Positions 1 to 7,749 of a stretch of 18,368 bases of DNA are shown one piece after another (positions within the stretch are counted from its first letter, which is position 1; every line of letters starts with the position of its first letter). This DNA is from CF-96 sp028287605 (lineage in GTDB: Bacteria > Chloroflexota > Dormibacteria > Aeolococcales > Aeolococcaceae). The stretch spans positions 1 to 18,368 of the forward strand of contig JAXDLT010000361.1 in the NCBI GenBank assembly GCA_034666465.1, in the 5' to 3' direction. The position numbers and the translations under genes are program-made. The notes beneath the pieces were generated by a model. The model saw only the letters and a program-made list of their open reading frames with translations, did not search any database and was not told the DNA's origin.

Positions 1-40
1 GCACCCCGCCGGGCGCGGCCGGTGGCGTACTCTCGGGCTC

Positions 41-766
41 ATGGCCGTGGCTCTCTCCGTCGAGGTGCTCCTCTTCGCCCGCCTCCGCGAGCTCGCCGCC
101 GCGCGGTCGCTGGAGCTGACGGTGCCCGCCGGTGCGACCGTCCGCGGCGTCTGGGACGCGGCGGTGGAGCGCCACCCCCGGCTGCACGGCGCCGACGCCG
201 GCGTGCGGGTCGCCGTGAACGAGGAGTACGCCGGCTGGGACCAGGCGGTGCGCTCGGGCGACTCCGTCGCCTTCATCCCCCCGGTCGCCGGCGGCGTGCC
301 CGAGGCCGGGCGGCCCGGGATCCACGTGCTGCTCACGACCGATGTGCTCGACGCCGCCGCCGCCGAGGCGCTGGTGCGCACCGACGCCGACGGCGGGGTG
401 TGCACCTTCACCGGGGTGGTGCGCAACCACGCCGAGGGCCGGCCCGTCGAGCGCCTCGAGTACGAGGCCTACCCGGAGATGGCCGAGCCGCAGATGCGCC
501 GCATCGGCAAGGAGGCGCTGCGCCGCACCGGGGCCACCGCCGTCGCCCTCTGGCACCGCACCGGCACCCTCGAGATCGGCGAGGCCAGCGTGGTGGTGAG
601 CGCCTCCGCCCCCCACCGCGGCGAGGCGTTCGAGGCCTGCCGCTACGCCATCGACACCCTCAAGGCGGACGTCCCCATCTGGAAGAAGGAGCACGGCGAG
701 GGCGGCGCCGTCTGGGTCGACGAGACGACCCGGACGCACTCCGCGCCCCCGCCGCCGGTATCCTGA
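41..766 (+). CDS. moaE: Fused MoaD-MoaE molybdopterin synthase
   Basis: A 241-residue protein joining both subunits of molybdopterin synthase, which inserts two sulfurs into precursor Z (cPMP) to make molybdopterin in the cytoplasm. Residues 1-85 are a MoaD (ubiquitin-like sulfur carrier) domain ending in the family's terminal motif VAGG (Gly84-Gly85). Residues about 93-230 are MoaE, with the family's TFTG, RTG and DTLKADVPIWKKE segments; Lys208, Lys215 and Lys216 are in the active-site region. The Gly-Gly that must be the free C-terminus of MoaD is internal here, as in the mycobacterial MoaX fusion, so cleavage after Gly85 is expected. There is no SD before ATG 41, but TACTCT at 28-33 lies seven bases upstream, which suggests a leaderless mRNA. 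No other Moco gene is in the window. The family call is firm; processing is inferred. Confidence 0.93.
   Translation: MAVALSVEVLLFARLRELAAARSLELTVPAGATVRGVWDAAVERHPRLHGADAGVRVAVNEEYAGWDQAVRSGDSVAFIPPVAGGVPEAGRPGIHVLLTTDVLDAAAAEALVRTDADGGVCTFTGVVRNHAEGRPVERLEYEAYPEMAEPQMRRIGKEALRRTGATAVALWHRTGTLEIGEASVVVSASAPHRGEAFEACRYAIDTLKADVPIWKKEHGEGGAVWVDETTRTHSAPPPPVS
759..764 (+). promoter_or_regulatory. Possible -10 element for tRNA-Gly
   Basis: TATCCT lies 12 bases before the mature 5' end of the tRNA and overlaps the stop codon of the molybdopterin synthase gene. No convincing -35 is visible at the right distance, so the tRNA could instead be processed from a read-through transcript. Confidence 0.25.
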
Positions 767-776
767 GGGTCCGCGA

Positions 777-852
777 GCGGGAGTAGCTCAGTTGGTAGAG
801 CGCTAGCCTTCCAAGCTGGATGTCGCGAGTTCGAGTCTCGTCTCCCGCTCCA
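777..852 (+). tRNA. tRNA-Gly (anticodon TCC)
   Basis: A complete cloverleaf can be folded by hand. The acceptor stem is GCGGGAG (777-783) paired with CTCCCGC (842-848), followed by discriminator T849 and an encoded CCA (850-852). The D arm contains AGCTCAGTTGGTAGAGC. The anticodon stem is 803-807/815-819 with loop CTTCCAA, anticodon TCC at 810-812. The T arm is GCGAG-TTCGAGT-CTCGT. It reads GGA and, by wobble, GGG glycine codons. The convergent GT2-GtrA gene on the other strand ends inside it (stop at 803-805). Confidence 0.97.
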
Positions 853-2158
853 TCGCTCCCATCAGCGGCGACGGTGCTCCCGAGGCCACTCCCGCACGGG
901 TCCCCTGCGGCCGGGCCGAGGGCCGCGCCAGCATCCGCCGCAGCACCCGGTAGCGCACCGCCGTGGCCAGCAGATTGGCGCCCACGAGCACGATGACCTC
1001 GAGCGGTCGGGACGCGCCGTGGTCGACGGCGCCGAGCGTATCCACGGCGACCGTGGTGATGCCGAGCGCCAAGAGTAGCGCTGCGATGCCGCCCAGGTGA
1101 TGGCGCACTCGGTGACGGCGGCCGCGCACGCCGAAGGTGAGATGCCGGTTCGCGGCGGTGTTGCCCGCGGCGGTGACGACCAGCGCGAGCGCATTGGCCA
1201 CGGGGCCGCTGAGCTGCATCCGCAGCGCCGCGTAGAGGAGGATGTATGCGGCGGTGCTGACCGCACCGATGGCAGCGAAGCGGGCGAGCCGTCGCGGGCC
1301 GGCGCCCCCAGGGGCCGTGGTGCCGACGCGGGCGATTCCCCGCAGATCGGCGAGCGCGGTGGCGACCAGGTCGACGCGTGAGTCCGGATCGTCGGTCCAG
1401 TCGACGGCGACCTCGTGGATGCGTAGACCGTTGCGCTGAGCGAGCACCAGCAGCTCGGTGTCGAAGAAGAAGCGCTGGTCCTCGACCTCGGGCAGCAGCC
1501 GGCGCGCGGTGTCGGCGCGCAGCGCCTTGAAGCCGCACTGGGCGTCGCGGAACCGGGTCCGCAGGGTGGTGCGCAGCAGCAGGTTGTAGCCGCGCGAGAT
1601 CAGCTCGCGCTTGAGCCCGCGCCGCACCGACGACCCGGGCAGGAGCCGGCTGCCGATGGCGATGTCGCTGTGCCCGGAGAGCAGCGGCGCCACCAGCGGG
1701 AGGAGGGCGCGCAGGTCGGTGGAGAGGTCGACGTCCATGTAGGCGACCACGGCGGCGTCGCTGGCCGACCAGGCGGCGCGGAGGGCTCGGCCGCGCCCCT
1801 TCTCGTCGAGGCGGAGCACGTCGACGTGCGCCAGCTCGGTGCTCAACCGGCGGGCGATCTCCAGGGTGCCGTCCTGGCTGGCGTTGTCGACGATGGTGAT
1901 GCGCGCCGGCCACGGGAAGTCGCGGTGCAGGAAGTCGTGGAGACGGCGCACCGAGCGCTCGAGGTCGCCCTCCTCGTTGTAGACGGGGATGACGACGTCG
2001 ACGGTGGGGGGGTGGATGCTGGCACGCGCCGCACGCGGCGCGGTCCACGGTCGGAGTCGAGCGGAGGTGGTCATGTGTCCAGCGTCGTGACGGTTGCTCC
2101 GAGCCGGCTCGGAACCACCTGGGAGGATGCTGGGAGCCGGGAAGGGCGGGCGCGACAT
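803..2158 (-). CDS. Bifunctional GT2 glycosyltransferase / GtrA membrane protein
   Basis: The N-terminal half is a DPM1/DPG1-like GT2 domain that would transfer a sugar from a nucleotide donor to polyprenyl phosphate at the cytoplasmic membrane face. It shows VIPVYNEE (about residues 57-64), VDNASQDGT, the DVDLSTD metal-binding DxD region (143-149), GSRL and QCGFKA. From about residue 288 to 412 follows a GtrA domain with four hydrophobic segments, thought to flip or present the lipid-linked sugar. The start at ATG 2158 is preceded by GAGGCGG and lies 11 bases after the stop of the upstream GT39 gene, implying translational coupling. GTG 2161 and ATG 2074 are alternatives; the latter removes a low-complexity 28-residue lead. 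The last 16 or so residues are antisense tRNA-Gly, so the true GtrA domain ends earlier. The fusion paired with GT39 is common in actinobacteria and resembles Bacillus YkcC/YkcB. Confidence 0.9.
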   Translation of the reverse strand: MSRPPFPAPSILPGGSEPARSNRHDAGHMTTSARLRPWTAPRAARASIHPPTVDVVIPVYNEEGDLERSVRRLHDFLHRDFPWPARITIVDNASQDGTLEIARRLSTELAHVDVLRLDEKGRGRALRAAWSASDAAVVAYMDVDLSTDLRALLPLVAPLLSGHSDIAIGSRLLPGSSVRRGLKRELISRGYNLLLRTTLRTRFRDAQCGFKALRADTARRLLPEVEDQRFFFDTELLVLAQRNGLRIHEVAVDWTDDPDSRVDLVATALADLRGIARVGTTAPGGAGPRRLARFAAIGAVSTAAYILLYAALRMQLSGPVANALALVVTAAGNTAANRHLTFGVRGRRHRVRHHLGGIAALLLALGITTVAVDTLGAVDHGASRPLEVIVLVGANLLATAVRYRVLRRMLARPSARPQGTRAGVASGAPSPLMGAMERETRLELATSSLEG

Positions 2159-2169
2159 CACGAACCGCC

Positions 2170-4263
2170 TCAGGACGACGCCGGCGCGGTGAGGTCGTAC
2201 ACCGTCACACCGTCGACGGAGGTGGCGGTGAACGTGCTCTGGACCCAGGTGGTGATCGCCGCCGACGTGGAGGATCCACCGCCCGGACCGCCGCCACGTC
2301 CGCCGGAGATGAAGTAGTGGATCTCATGCTGCTGCACCGCCGCCTGGAACTGGGCGAGCGTCGGGGTGGGGTCGGTGCCGTTGAAGCCGCCGATCGCCAT
2401 CACGGGGGCGCTGGTTGCCAGCTGGTAGCCGGCCGCCGAGTTCGCACGCACCGTGGCCACGACCCAGGTGTAGCGTCCGGCGTCGGTCGACAGGAGGGAG
2501 ACGAGCGCGCTGCCGGGGGTGCTGCTGTTCAGAAGGCCGCTGCCGGGTCCGGCACCGCCTGGACCGCCGCCGAATCCGCCGGGAGGCCCGCCCGCGAACG
2601 CTCCCGCGCCTCCACGGGGGCCTCCAGCCGCGCCACCGGGAGGTGCGAAACCGCCGGGGCCGCCGCCGAACCCGAAGCGTCCGGCCCGAGCGCCGCCGCC
2701 TCTCCGACCCAGCCCGCCGGCTCCGCCGGGGCCCCCGAATCCGCCACCCGCCACCGCGGGACCCGCGGAGACGATGGCCCCGGTGTGGGGGGTGAGCACG
2801 GTGTCGACGGTGTAGGCGGTGGTTCCGGCCAGGCCTGCGATCAACCCGGCAACGGCCAGGCCGGCGCTCACCCGTCCCCGGCGATGGGACGCGAGGGCGA
2901 TGCCCACCGCCGCGGCCACCCCGAGGACGACGACGGCCGTCCGCAGCCACGGGTACCAGCCGGCGCTGCGGCCGAGCAGGACGTACGAGCAGACGACGGT
3001 CACCGCCAGCGCCGCCGCGAGGACCAGACGCCAGGGCAGCCGGTCCCGCCGCATCCACAGGGTCACCACTCCCATGCCCACGATCGCGCCGATCGGGGGT
3101 GCGAGGGCCACCGTGTAGTACGGGTGGATGATCCCGCTCGAGAGGCTGATGACGGCGCCGGAGACGAGAAGCACGCCGCCCCACAGCAGGAACGCGGCGC
3201 GGGTGCGGTCGGTCCGCGGGGCGCGGCGCGTCATCCACAGGCCGGCGACCAGGAGGATGAGGGCGGCGGGGATCAGCCAGGCGATCTGTCCGCCGAAGTT
3301 GGCGAGGAAGAGACGATCCCAGCCCGTCGGGCCCCACATCGACCCGGCCGTCCCGGTCCCGCCGATGCTCCCCGTCTCGTTGCCGGTGAGCCGGCCGAAG
3401 CCGTTGTACCCGAGGATGAGGTTGATCAGGCTGTTGCCCTGCGAGCCACCGATGTACGGGCGGTCCGCGGCGGGGATGAGCTGGACGATCGCCACCCACC
3501 ACCCCGACGAGACCACCAGGGCCACGCCTCCGGCGAGGAGCCCGAGCAGCCTGCGCCGCAGCGGCGTCGGCGCGGCGACCAGGAAGACCAGCGCCAGCGC
3601 CGGCACCACCAGGAACGCCTGCATCATCTTGGTGAGGAAGCCGGTGCCGACCAGCGTGCCGGCCAGCACCAGCCACCGGGCCCTTCCGTCCTCGATCGCC
3701 CGCATTGTGGCGTAGGTCGCCGCGGTCAGCAGCAGCACCAGCAGCGCATCGGGGTTGTTGAAGCGAAACATCAGCGCGGCCACCGGCGTCAGTGCCACCA
3801 CGGCGCCGGCGAGAAGCCCGGCCGCGGGGGTGAACCACCGGCGCACGCTGGCGAAGACCAGGCCCACGGTGGCGACCCCGGCGAGAGCCTCGGGGACGAG
3901 GATGCTCCACGAGTTGACGCCGAACAGCCGGGCGGAGATGTCCATCACCCAGAGCGCGGCCGGGGGCTTGTCGACGGTGATGAAGTTCGACGAGTCGAAC
4001 GAGCCGAAGAAGAACGCCTTCCAGCTGGAGGAGCCGGCCTGCACCGCGGCGGAATAGAAGGAGTTGGCCCAGCCCGACGCTCCCAGGCCCCACAGGTAGA
4101 GGAGCGCGGTCACGCCGAGGAGGATGAGGAGGGCGGGGCGAACCCACACCGCTTCCGACTGCCGCCCTCTGACCAGGGTGGCGATGCGCAGCCGGCTGAA
4201 GGGGGGAATGGTCCGGGGCGGCTTGGGGAGGGTGATGTCCATGGGCCGAGGATGGCCGGCCAT
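2170..4263 (-). CDS. GT39-family (YkcB/PMT-like) glycosyltransferase
   Basis: A polytopic integral-membrane glycosyltransferase of the ArnT/PMT superfamily that takes sugar from a polyprenyl-phosphate carrier and transfers it outside the membrane. About a dozen hydrophobic helices lie between residues 43 and 490. The first extracytoplasmic loop has the family block FYSAAVQAG (69-77) and ITVDKPPAALW (95-105), containing acidic residues expected at the active site. Residues 502-576 (DNA about 2536-2760) are an almost pure Gly/Pro/Ala/Arg insert. After it comes the extracytoplasmic C-terminal domain of this subfamily (YTWVVATVRANSAAGYQLAT, PVMAIGGFNGTDPTPTL, HYFISGG). The start at ATG 4263 has only a weak SD; ATG 4242 is an alternative. 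The partner GT2-GtrA gene directly downstream probably makes its lipid-linked donor. The acceptor is unknown. Confidence 0.9.
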   Translation of the reverse strand: MAGHPRPMDITLPKPPRTIPPFSRLRIATLVRGRQSEAVWVRPALLILLGVTALLYLWGLGASGWANSFYSAAVQAGSSSWKAFFFGSFDSSNFITVDKPPAALWVMDISARLFGVNSWSILVPEALAGVATVGLVFASVRRWFTPAAGLLAGAVVALTPVAALMFRFNNPDALLVLLLTAATYATMRAIEDGRARWLVLAGTLVGTGFLTKMMQAFLVVPALALVFLVAAPTPLRRRLLGLLAGGVALVVSSGWWVAIVQLIPAADRPYIGGSQGNSLINLILGYNGFGRLTGNETGSIGGTGTAGSMWGPTGWDRLFLANFGGQIAWLIPAALILLVAGLWMTRRAPRTDRTRAAFLLWGGVLLVSGAVISLSSGIIHPYYTVALAPPIGAIVGMGVVTLWMRRDRLPWRLVLAAALAVTVVCSYVLLGRSAGWYPWLRTAVVVLGVAAAVGIALASHRRGRVSAGLAVAGLIAGLAGTTAYTVDTVLTPHTGAIVSAGPAVAGGGFGGPGGAGGLGRRGGGARAGRFGFGGGPGGFAPPGGAAGGPRGGAGAFAGGPPGGFGGGPGGAGPGSGLLNSSTPGSALVSLLSTDAGRYTWVVATVRANSAAGYQLATSAPVMAIGGFNGTDPTPTLAQFQAAVQQHEIHYFISGGRGGGPGGGSSTSAAITTWVQSTFTATSVDGVTVYDLTAPASS

Positions 4264-4386
4264 CCTGGGATGCCCATGTGGAGAGTCTGGGAGCAGGCTG
4301 GGAAATCGCCCGGCGCCTGGCTGGAGCAGGGTCGCTATGCGTCGACGGTCGTCGGCGGGATTCGCAGGCCGGGACCGAGGCCTACG

Positions 4387-5604
4387 TCACTGCTCCTCCG
4401 GTCGGGGGGAATTGTGGATGGCAGTCGTGAGCCAGCCGGCGATGTCGGGGACGACCGCCGGGTCCACGTGCTGTGCCGGCTCACACTCCGCCGGCGTCGA
4501 CCGGCCGGTGCCGGGGAAGAAGAGTGATTGTCGGAGGGGTAGATGCGGAACGTCACGTCGGCGCGGTGGGCGAGGCCGGTCTTCCATCGCGCGAGGTCGT
4601 CGAGCACGGTCACCTGGTAGTCGCGGCCGCCCTGGAGGATGAGGATCGGCCGGTCCAGCGCCGCGGCGACCGCGACCGCGTCGTAGCCGCGCAGGTCCAG
4701 CCAGTACGGGGCCGGCGTGCCGAAGGGCAGCTCGCTGGCCGGCGTCGACGGGGACAGGTCGGGGCTGTCGACGAGCCTCGCCTGCTCGCTCATCGCCTCG
4801 ATGGCGGGGTCCGATGCAGCAGCCGTCTCGGGGTCGAGCGAGGCGAGGTAGCGGATCTGCCGCACTGCGGTCCAGTGCAGCGGTTGTGCTCCGCCGGCGA
4901 GGATGACCAGCCCGGCGACCGAGGGATCGCTCGCCGCAACGCGCGGGGCGACGGTGCCGCCCAGGCTGTGGCCGAGCAGGAAGATCCGCTCGGCATCGAC
5001 GGCCGGGTGCTGCCCGAGCAGGTGGACAGCCGCGAGGGCGTGAGGAACGTACTCGTCGGCGACGGTGAAGTCGTGCGCCGTCTTGACCTCGCTCGGGTGG
5101 GCGAACGTCACCTTGTCGAAGCGCAGCACGGCAACGCCGCGACTTGCGGGCCGCGGCTCCGGCCGGCGCGGCAGACTCAGCGTGCCGGGTACTGCCAGAG
5201 GACCGGAAGCCCACGGTGACGTCCTGCTCATCGAACTGCTCGGGGTTCGCATAGGCGGGCGGCTCCCACGGCACGGCGGGCTCGGCCGCGCTGGCGGGCG
5301 CGAGCTGGAGACCGGTGAGCCAGCCCGATTCGTGCACCGAGACCATCAGCGTCAGGGCTCCGCGCTCGCACGTCACGGGAACCCTCACCACGACGACGCC
5401 CGCCGTGGCCGGCTCGCTCACCGGTGCGCCGACCGAGGAGACCGGGCCGCGCCGGTCGAGCTCGACGGCCCAGGCAGCCTGGAGCGCGTCGGTGGTCACC
5501 ATCGCGCGCAGGGTCGGTGCGAACAGGTCGCGGATCTCTGTGAACCGTTCCTCCTGCGCCATCTCAACGACCGCCAGACTCATCGTCACCGGCGGTGCCG
5601 GCAT
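4387..5604 (-). pseudogene. Decayed DUF3887 plus alpha/beta hydrolase
   Basis: The reading frame of one protein is split over two frames. Frame A starts at ATG 5604 behind an AAGGAG SD and encodes a DUF3887-like domain up to EQDVTVG. Near 5204-5210 an apparent extra base moves the protein into frame B (GPLAVPGTLSLPRRPEP...). Near 4523 a missing base between DNH and LFFPGTG moves it back to frame A, which ends at 4387. At about 5144/5145 roughly 30 residues expected between the first strand and SRGVAVLRFDKVT are missing in frame; these normally carry the HGSGP oxyanion loop. The nucleophile elbow GHSLGG, the acid in GGRDYQV and the histidine in SDNH survive. The shape and the AAGGAG start indicate recent decay. 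Sequencing or assembly errors could explain the single-base lesions but not the deletion. Confidence 0.8.
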
Positions 5605-5777
5605 CGTGAGCTCCTTGCGCGTGAACTGCCGCCGGGTTGATCACCACCGGCCGAGGCGGGCCACCGAATGCGACACTGTAGCTCTAGCTCCCGCTGGGCC
5701 GACGCGCCTCCGCGACGTGGCGTCGCGATCGGAAGAGGCCGACGCGGTCCTTGGTCCAGTCCACTGGTGAACAGCAG

Positions 5778-6173
5778 ATGAGGAACCCTGGGCTTCTCCG
5801 GTCAGCCATCGCTGTCCTTCTCACGGCAGTGGGTGGTGGCTTCTTCTGCTTGGGAGCCAGGCACGGTACCGAGACGATGGCAATCCGACATGTAACACCT
5901 GATCAGGTTGCAAACGCAATGCACGACGACACCTTCTACAGCGACTTCAAGGACGCCACCCTGGTGATGCGCGGAACCGTTGCGCCACTGGATCGACGTG
6001 CGGGCGACGTCGTCGTGGAGTTCAGCACCCGCTCGCCGTACAGGTCGCTGTGCGATCTGGGCTCCCAGCTCTCCACACCGCACGTCGGCGATACGATCAC
6101 GGTGCTGGCTGAGGGGGCTACGGCTGAGCGCCGACCTTCGGCAGTGGTGTTGACAGGTTGTACCCTCCCCTAG
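5778..6173 (+). CDS. Small membrane-anchored OB-fold (tRNA_anti-like) protein
   Basis: A 131-residue protein. An N-terminal hydrophobic segment (about residues 6-26) looks like a signal anchor; there is no clean lipobox (GFFC). The remainder matches my recollection of the tRNA_anti-like family of predicted exported OB-fold proteins: VTPDQVANAMHDDTFYSDFK, then TLVMRGTV, then FSTRSP...LCDLGSQL, then VGDTITVLAEG and a final VVLTGC with a paired cysteine. The function is unknown; in this family the fold is predicted to bind small ligands or oligosaccharides, not tRNA. ATG 5778 is preferred over TTG 5751 because it begins the hydrophobic segment, but the SD is weak. Its middle part is visibly less GC-rich than its neighbours, a possible sign of transfer. 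It is divergent from the hydrolase pseudogene. Confidence 0.6.
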   Translation: MRNPGLLRSAIAVLLTAVGGGFFCLGARHGTETMAIRHVTPDQVANAMHDDTFYSDFKDATLVMRGTVAPLDRRAGDVVVEFSTRSPYRSLCDLGSQLSTPHVGDTITVLAEGATAERRPSAVVLTGCTLP

Positions 6174-6184
6174 GAACGCGTCGA

Positions 6185-6216
6185 CCCGCTGGGGTGCGGG
6201 CCCTCCGAATGCGGAG
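6185..6216. terminator. Two short hairpins between convergent genes
   Basis: CCCGC/GCGGG (6185-6189/6196-6200, six-base loop) and CTCCG/CGGAG (6203-6207/6212-6216, four-base loop) lie between the converging OB-fold and SDR genes. No T-tract follows, so terminator function is only suggested by position. Confidence 0.3.
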
Positions 6217-6241
6217 CGTCCGGGTGGCGACCTCGTTCAGA

Positions 6242-6991
6242 TCAGATCTGGTTCAGGCCGCCGTCGACGTAGAGGTTGGTGCCGGTGATGAAGCTGCTCT
6301 GGCTGGAGGCCAGGAACAGCACCGCGTCGGCGATCTCCTCGGGACGGCCCATCCGGCCGAGCGGAACCTGTCCGGCCAGGGCCTGCTTGAGCTGCGCGGC
6401 CTGCTGCTCGTCGGCGGCAACGCCGCTGATCCCGGGGGTGTCGGTCGGCCCCGGGGCGATGGCGTTGACGCGGATGCCGCGGGCCTTCAGCTCGTTGGCC
6501 CAGGTGCGGGCGAAGGAGCGAACCGCCGCCTTGGAGGCGGCGTAGACACCCATGGCAACGGCGCCGGAGGTGGCGGCCGTCGAGCCGGGCAGGATGACCG
6601 ACGCTCCGTCGTTCAGTAGCGGCAGCGCCCCCTGCACGGTGAGCAGCAGTCCCTTGACGTTGATGTCGAAGGTCTGGTCGAAGTGCTCCTCGGTGACCTC
6701 CTCCAGCGTGGCGAGCGAGCCACGGCCGGCGTTGGCGAACAGCACGTCCACTCGCCGCCCCGCCGAACGCACGGTGTCATAGAGGCGATCCAGGTCGCCG
6801 GGCACCGACATGTCGCCCTGGACGCCGGTGACCCGCGCACCGATGGACTCCACGGCGGCGTCGAGCTCCGACTTGCGCCGGCCGGTGATGAAGACGTGCG
6901 CACCCTCGGACGCCAACCGCCGAGCGGCGGCGAGGCCGATGCCGGTCGTGCCGCCGGTCACGACCGCGGTCCTGCCGTCGAGCTGTCCCAT
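6242..6991 (-). CDS. SDR-family NAD(P)-dependent oxidoreductase
   Basis: A 249-residue classical short-chain dehydrogenase/reductase. The Rossmann motif TGGTTGIG is at 12-19 and TGRR (36-39) follows strand two; the Arg pair favours NADPH. D60, NAG (87-89), N111, S137, Y150 and K154 (YAASK) form the full cofactor and catalytic set. PGPTDTPG and the C-terminal YVDGG are typical. ATG 6991 is chosen because AGAGGA precedes it and the Rossmann strand starts immediately; a longer open frame to 7063 has no family support. The substrate cannot be told from sequence. It is divergent from a TetR gene, sharing 131 bp that hold two copies of a likely operator, so repression by that TetR with relief by a small hydrophobic ligand is likely. 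Very similar SDR/TetR pairs are widespread in soil bacteria. Confidence 0.92.
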   Translation of the reverse strand: MGQLDGRTAVVTGGTTGIGLAAARRLASEGAHVFITGRRKSELDAAVESIGARVTGVQGDMSVPGDLDRLYDTVRSAGRRVDVLFANAGRGSLATLEEVTEEHFDQTFDINVKGLLLTVQGALPLLNDGASVILPGSTAATSGAVAMGVYAASKAAVRSFARTWANELKARGIRVNAIAPGPTDTPGISGVAADEQQAAQLKQALAGQVPLGRMGRPEEIADAVLFLASSQSSFITGTNLYVDGGLNQI

Positions 6992-7034
6992 GAGACGTCC
7001 TCTCCTCATCCCGAGCCGCGGAGCACCTCGGGCA

Positions 7035-7105
7035 ACTTGTGTACCGTAAGGTACCGATATCACCGTAGCACGTCATGCGGCACTTGTGTACCGGTCGATA
7101 CCGAT
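7035..7105. promoter_or_regulatory. Duplicated 24-bp operator for TetR-1
   Basis: Two direct copies of a 24-bp element lie at 7035-7058 and 7082-7105, 47 bp apart, differing only in the central five bases (TAAGG versus GTCGA). The first contains the perfect palindrome GTACC-N4-GGTAC; the second contains GTACC-N4-GATAC. Copy 1 covers the candidate -10 (TACCTT, minus strand, 7053-7048) of the SDR promoter, whose -35 would be ATGACG (7076-7071, spacer 17). Copy 2 covers the -35/spacer region of the tetR promoter. This is the expected layout for a TetR repressor controlling both itself and the SDR gene. Confidence 0.7.
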
Positions 7106-7110
7106 CTGGG

Positions 7111-7116
7111 TATGCT
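7111..7116 (+). promoter_or_regulatory. -10 element of tetR-1, leaderless start
   Basis: TATGCT ends six bases before ATG 7123, placing the transcription start at or next to the A of the start codon. No SD precedes the ATG, so a leaderless mRNA is likely. The -35 is weak and falls inside operator copy 2. Confidence 0.45.
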
Positions 7117-7122
7117 GGTGCC

Positions 7123-7749
7123 ATGGACGGCGCGCGGCGACCGGTGATGGGCAGGCCGCGTGGCTTCGACGCCGACCAGGCGCTGGAGCGCGCGCTCGAG
7201 GTCTTCTGGCGCCACGGGTATGAGGGCGCCACCCTCACCGACCTGACCGAGGCCATGGGCATCACGCGGACGAGCATGTATGCCGCCTACGGCAACAAGG
7301 AGGAGCTGTTCCGCAGGGCACTCGAGCGTTACACCCTGGGCCCGGCCAGCTATGGCGTCCGAGCTCTCGGGGAGCCGGCCGCGCGGGCCGTGGCCGAGCA
7401 GGTCCTTCACGGCGCGGTCCAGGCCACCACCCGGCCCGACCGCCCGGCGGGATGCCTGTGCGTGCAGGGAGCCCTGGCCACCGGCGAGGGCGGCCAGGCC
7501 GCCCACGATGCGCTCGTGGCCTGGCGCCGGGACGGCGAGGAGGCCCTCCGCGCACGCTTCGCCCGGGCTCGTGACGAGGGCGACCTGCCCGCCGGCAGCG
7601 ACCCCTCCCTTCTCGCCCGCTACATCGGCACGGTGGTGTACGGCATCGCCGTGCAGGCAGCCACCGGCGTTCCGCGGGAGGACCTTCACCGGGTCGTCGA
7701 CCTCGCCCTGGAGGCGTGGCCCACCCGGCCGGCCTCGTCCGACGCCTGA
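7123..7749 (+). CDS. TetR/AcrR-family transcriptional regulator (TetR-1)
   Basis: A 208-residue one-component repressor. Residues about 11-60 form the TetR N-terminal DNA-binding domain: GRPRGFDADQALERALEVFW, then the helix-turn-helix ATLTDLTEAMGITRTSMYAA, then YGNKEELF. The C-terminal ligand-binding half contains GCLCVQGALATGE (110-122), typical of the subgroup that carries Cys in helix five to six. ATG 7123 is chosen for its position after a -10 box; ATG 7147 (MGRPRGF) is the other plausible start. It is divergent from the SDR gene and probably autoregulates through the duplicated operator. The inducer is unknown. Confidence 0.92.
   Translation: MDGARRPVMGRPRGFDADQALERALEVFWRHGYEGATLTDLTEAMGITRTSMYAAYGNKEELFRRALERYTLGPASYGVRALGEPAARAVAEQVLHGAVQATTRPDRPAGCLCVQGALATGEGGQAAHDALVAWRRDGEEALRARFARARDEGDLPAGSDPSLLARYIGTVVYGIAVQAATGVPREDLHRVVDLALEAWPTRPASSDA

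Noticed and set aside
22..786. Overlapping plus-strand frame across the MoaD-MoaE gene
   Set aside because: Arg/Gly/Pro-rich shadow in another frame; the MoaD and MoaE motifs are all in the frame 41-766.
2317..4527. Long plus-strand open frame (736 codons) opposite the GT39 gene
   Set aside because: Its translation is low-complexity Gly/Arg/Glu/His without any domain; it mirrors the codon bias of the real minus-strand gene.
4335..5252. Intact 305-residue alpha/beta hydrolase in one frame
   Set aside because: Its N-terminus lacks a credible start and the HGSGP segment, and its C-terminal 55 residues are frameshifted noise, while the proper ending continues in the frame stopping at 4387.
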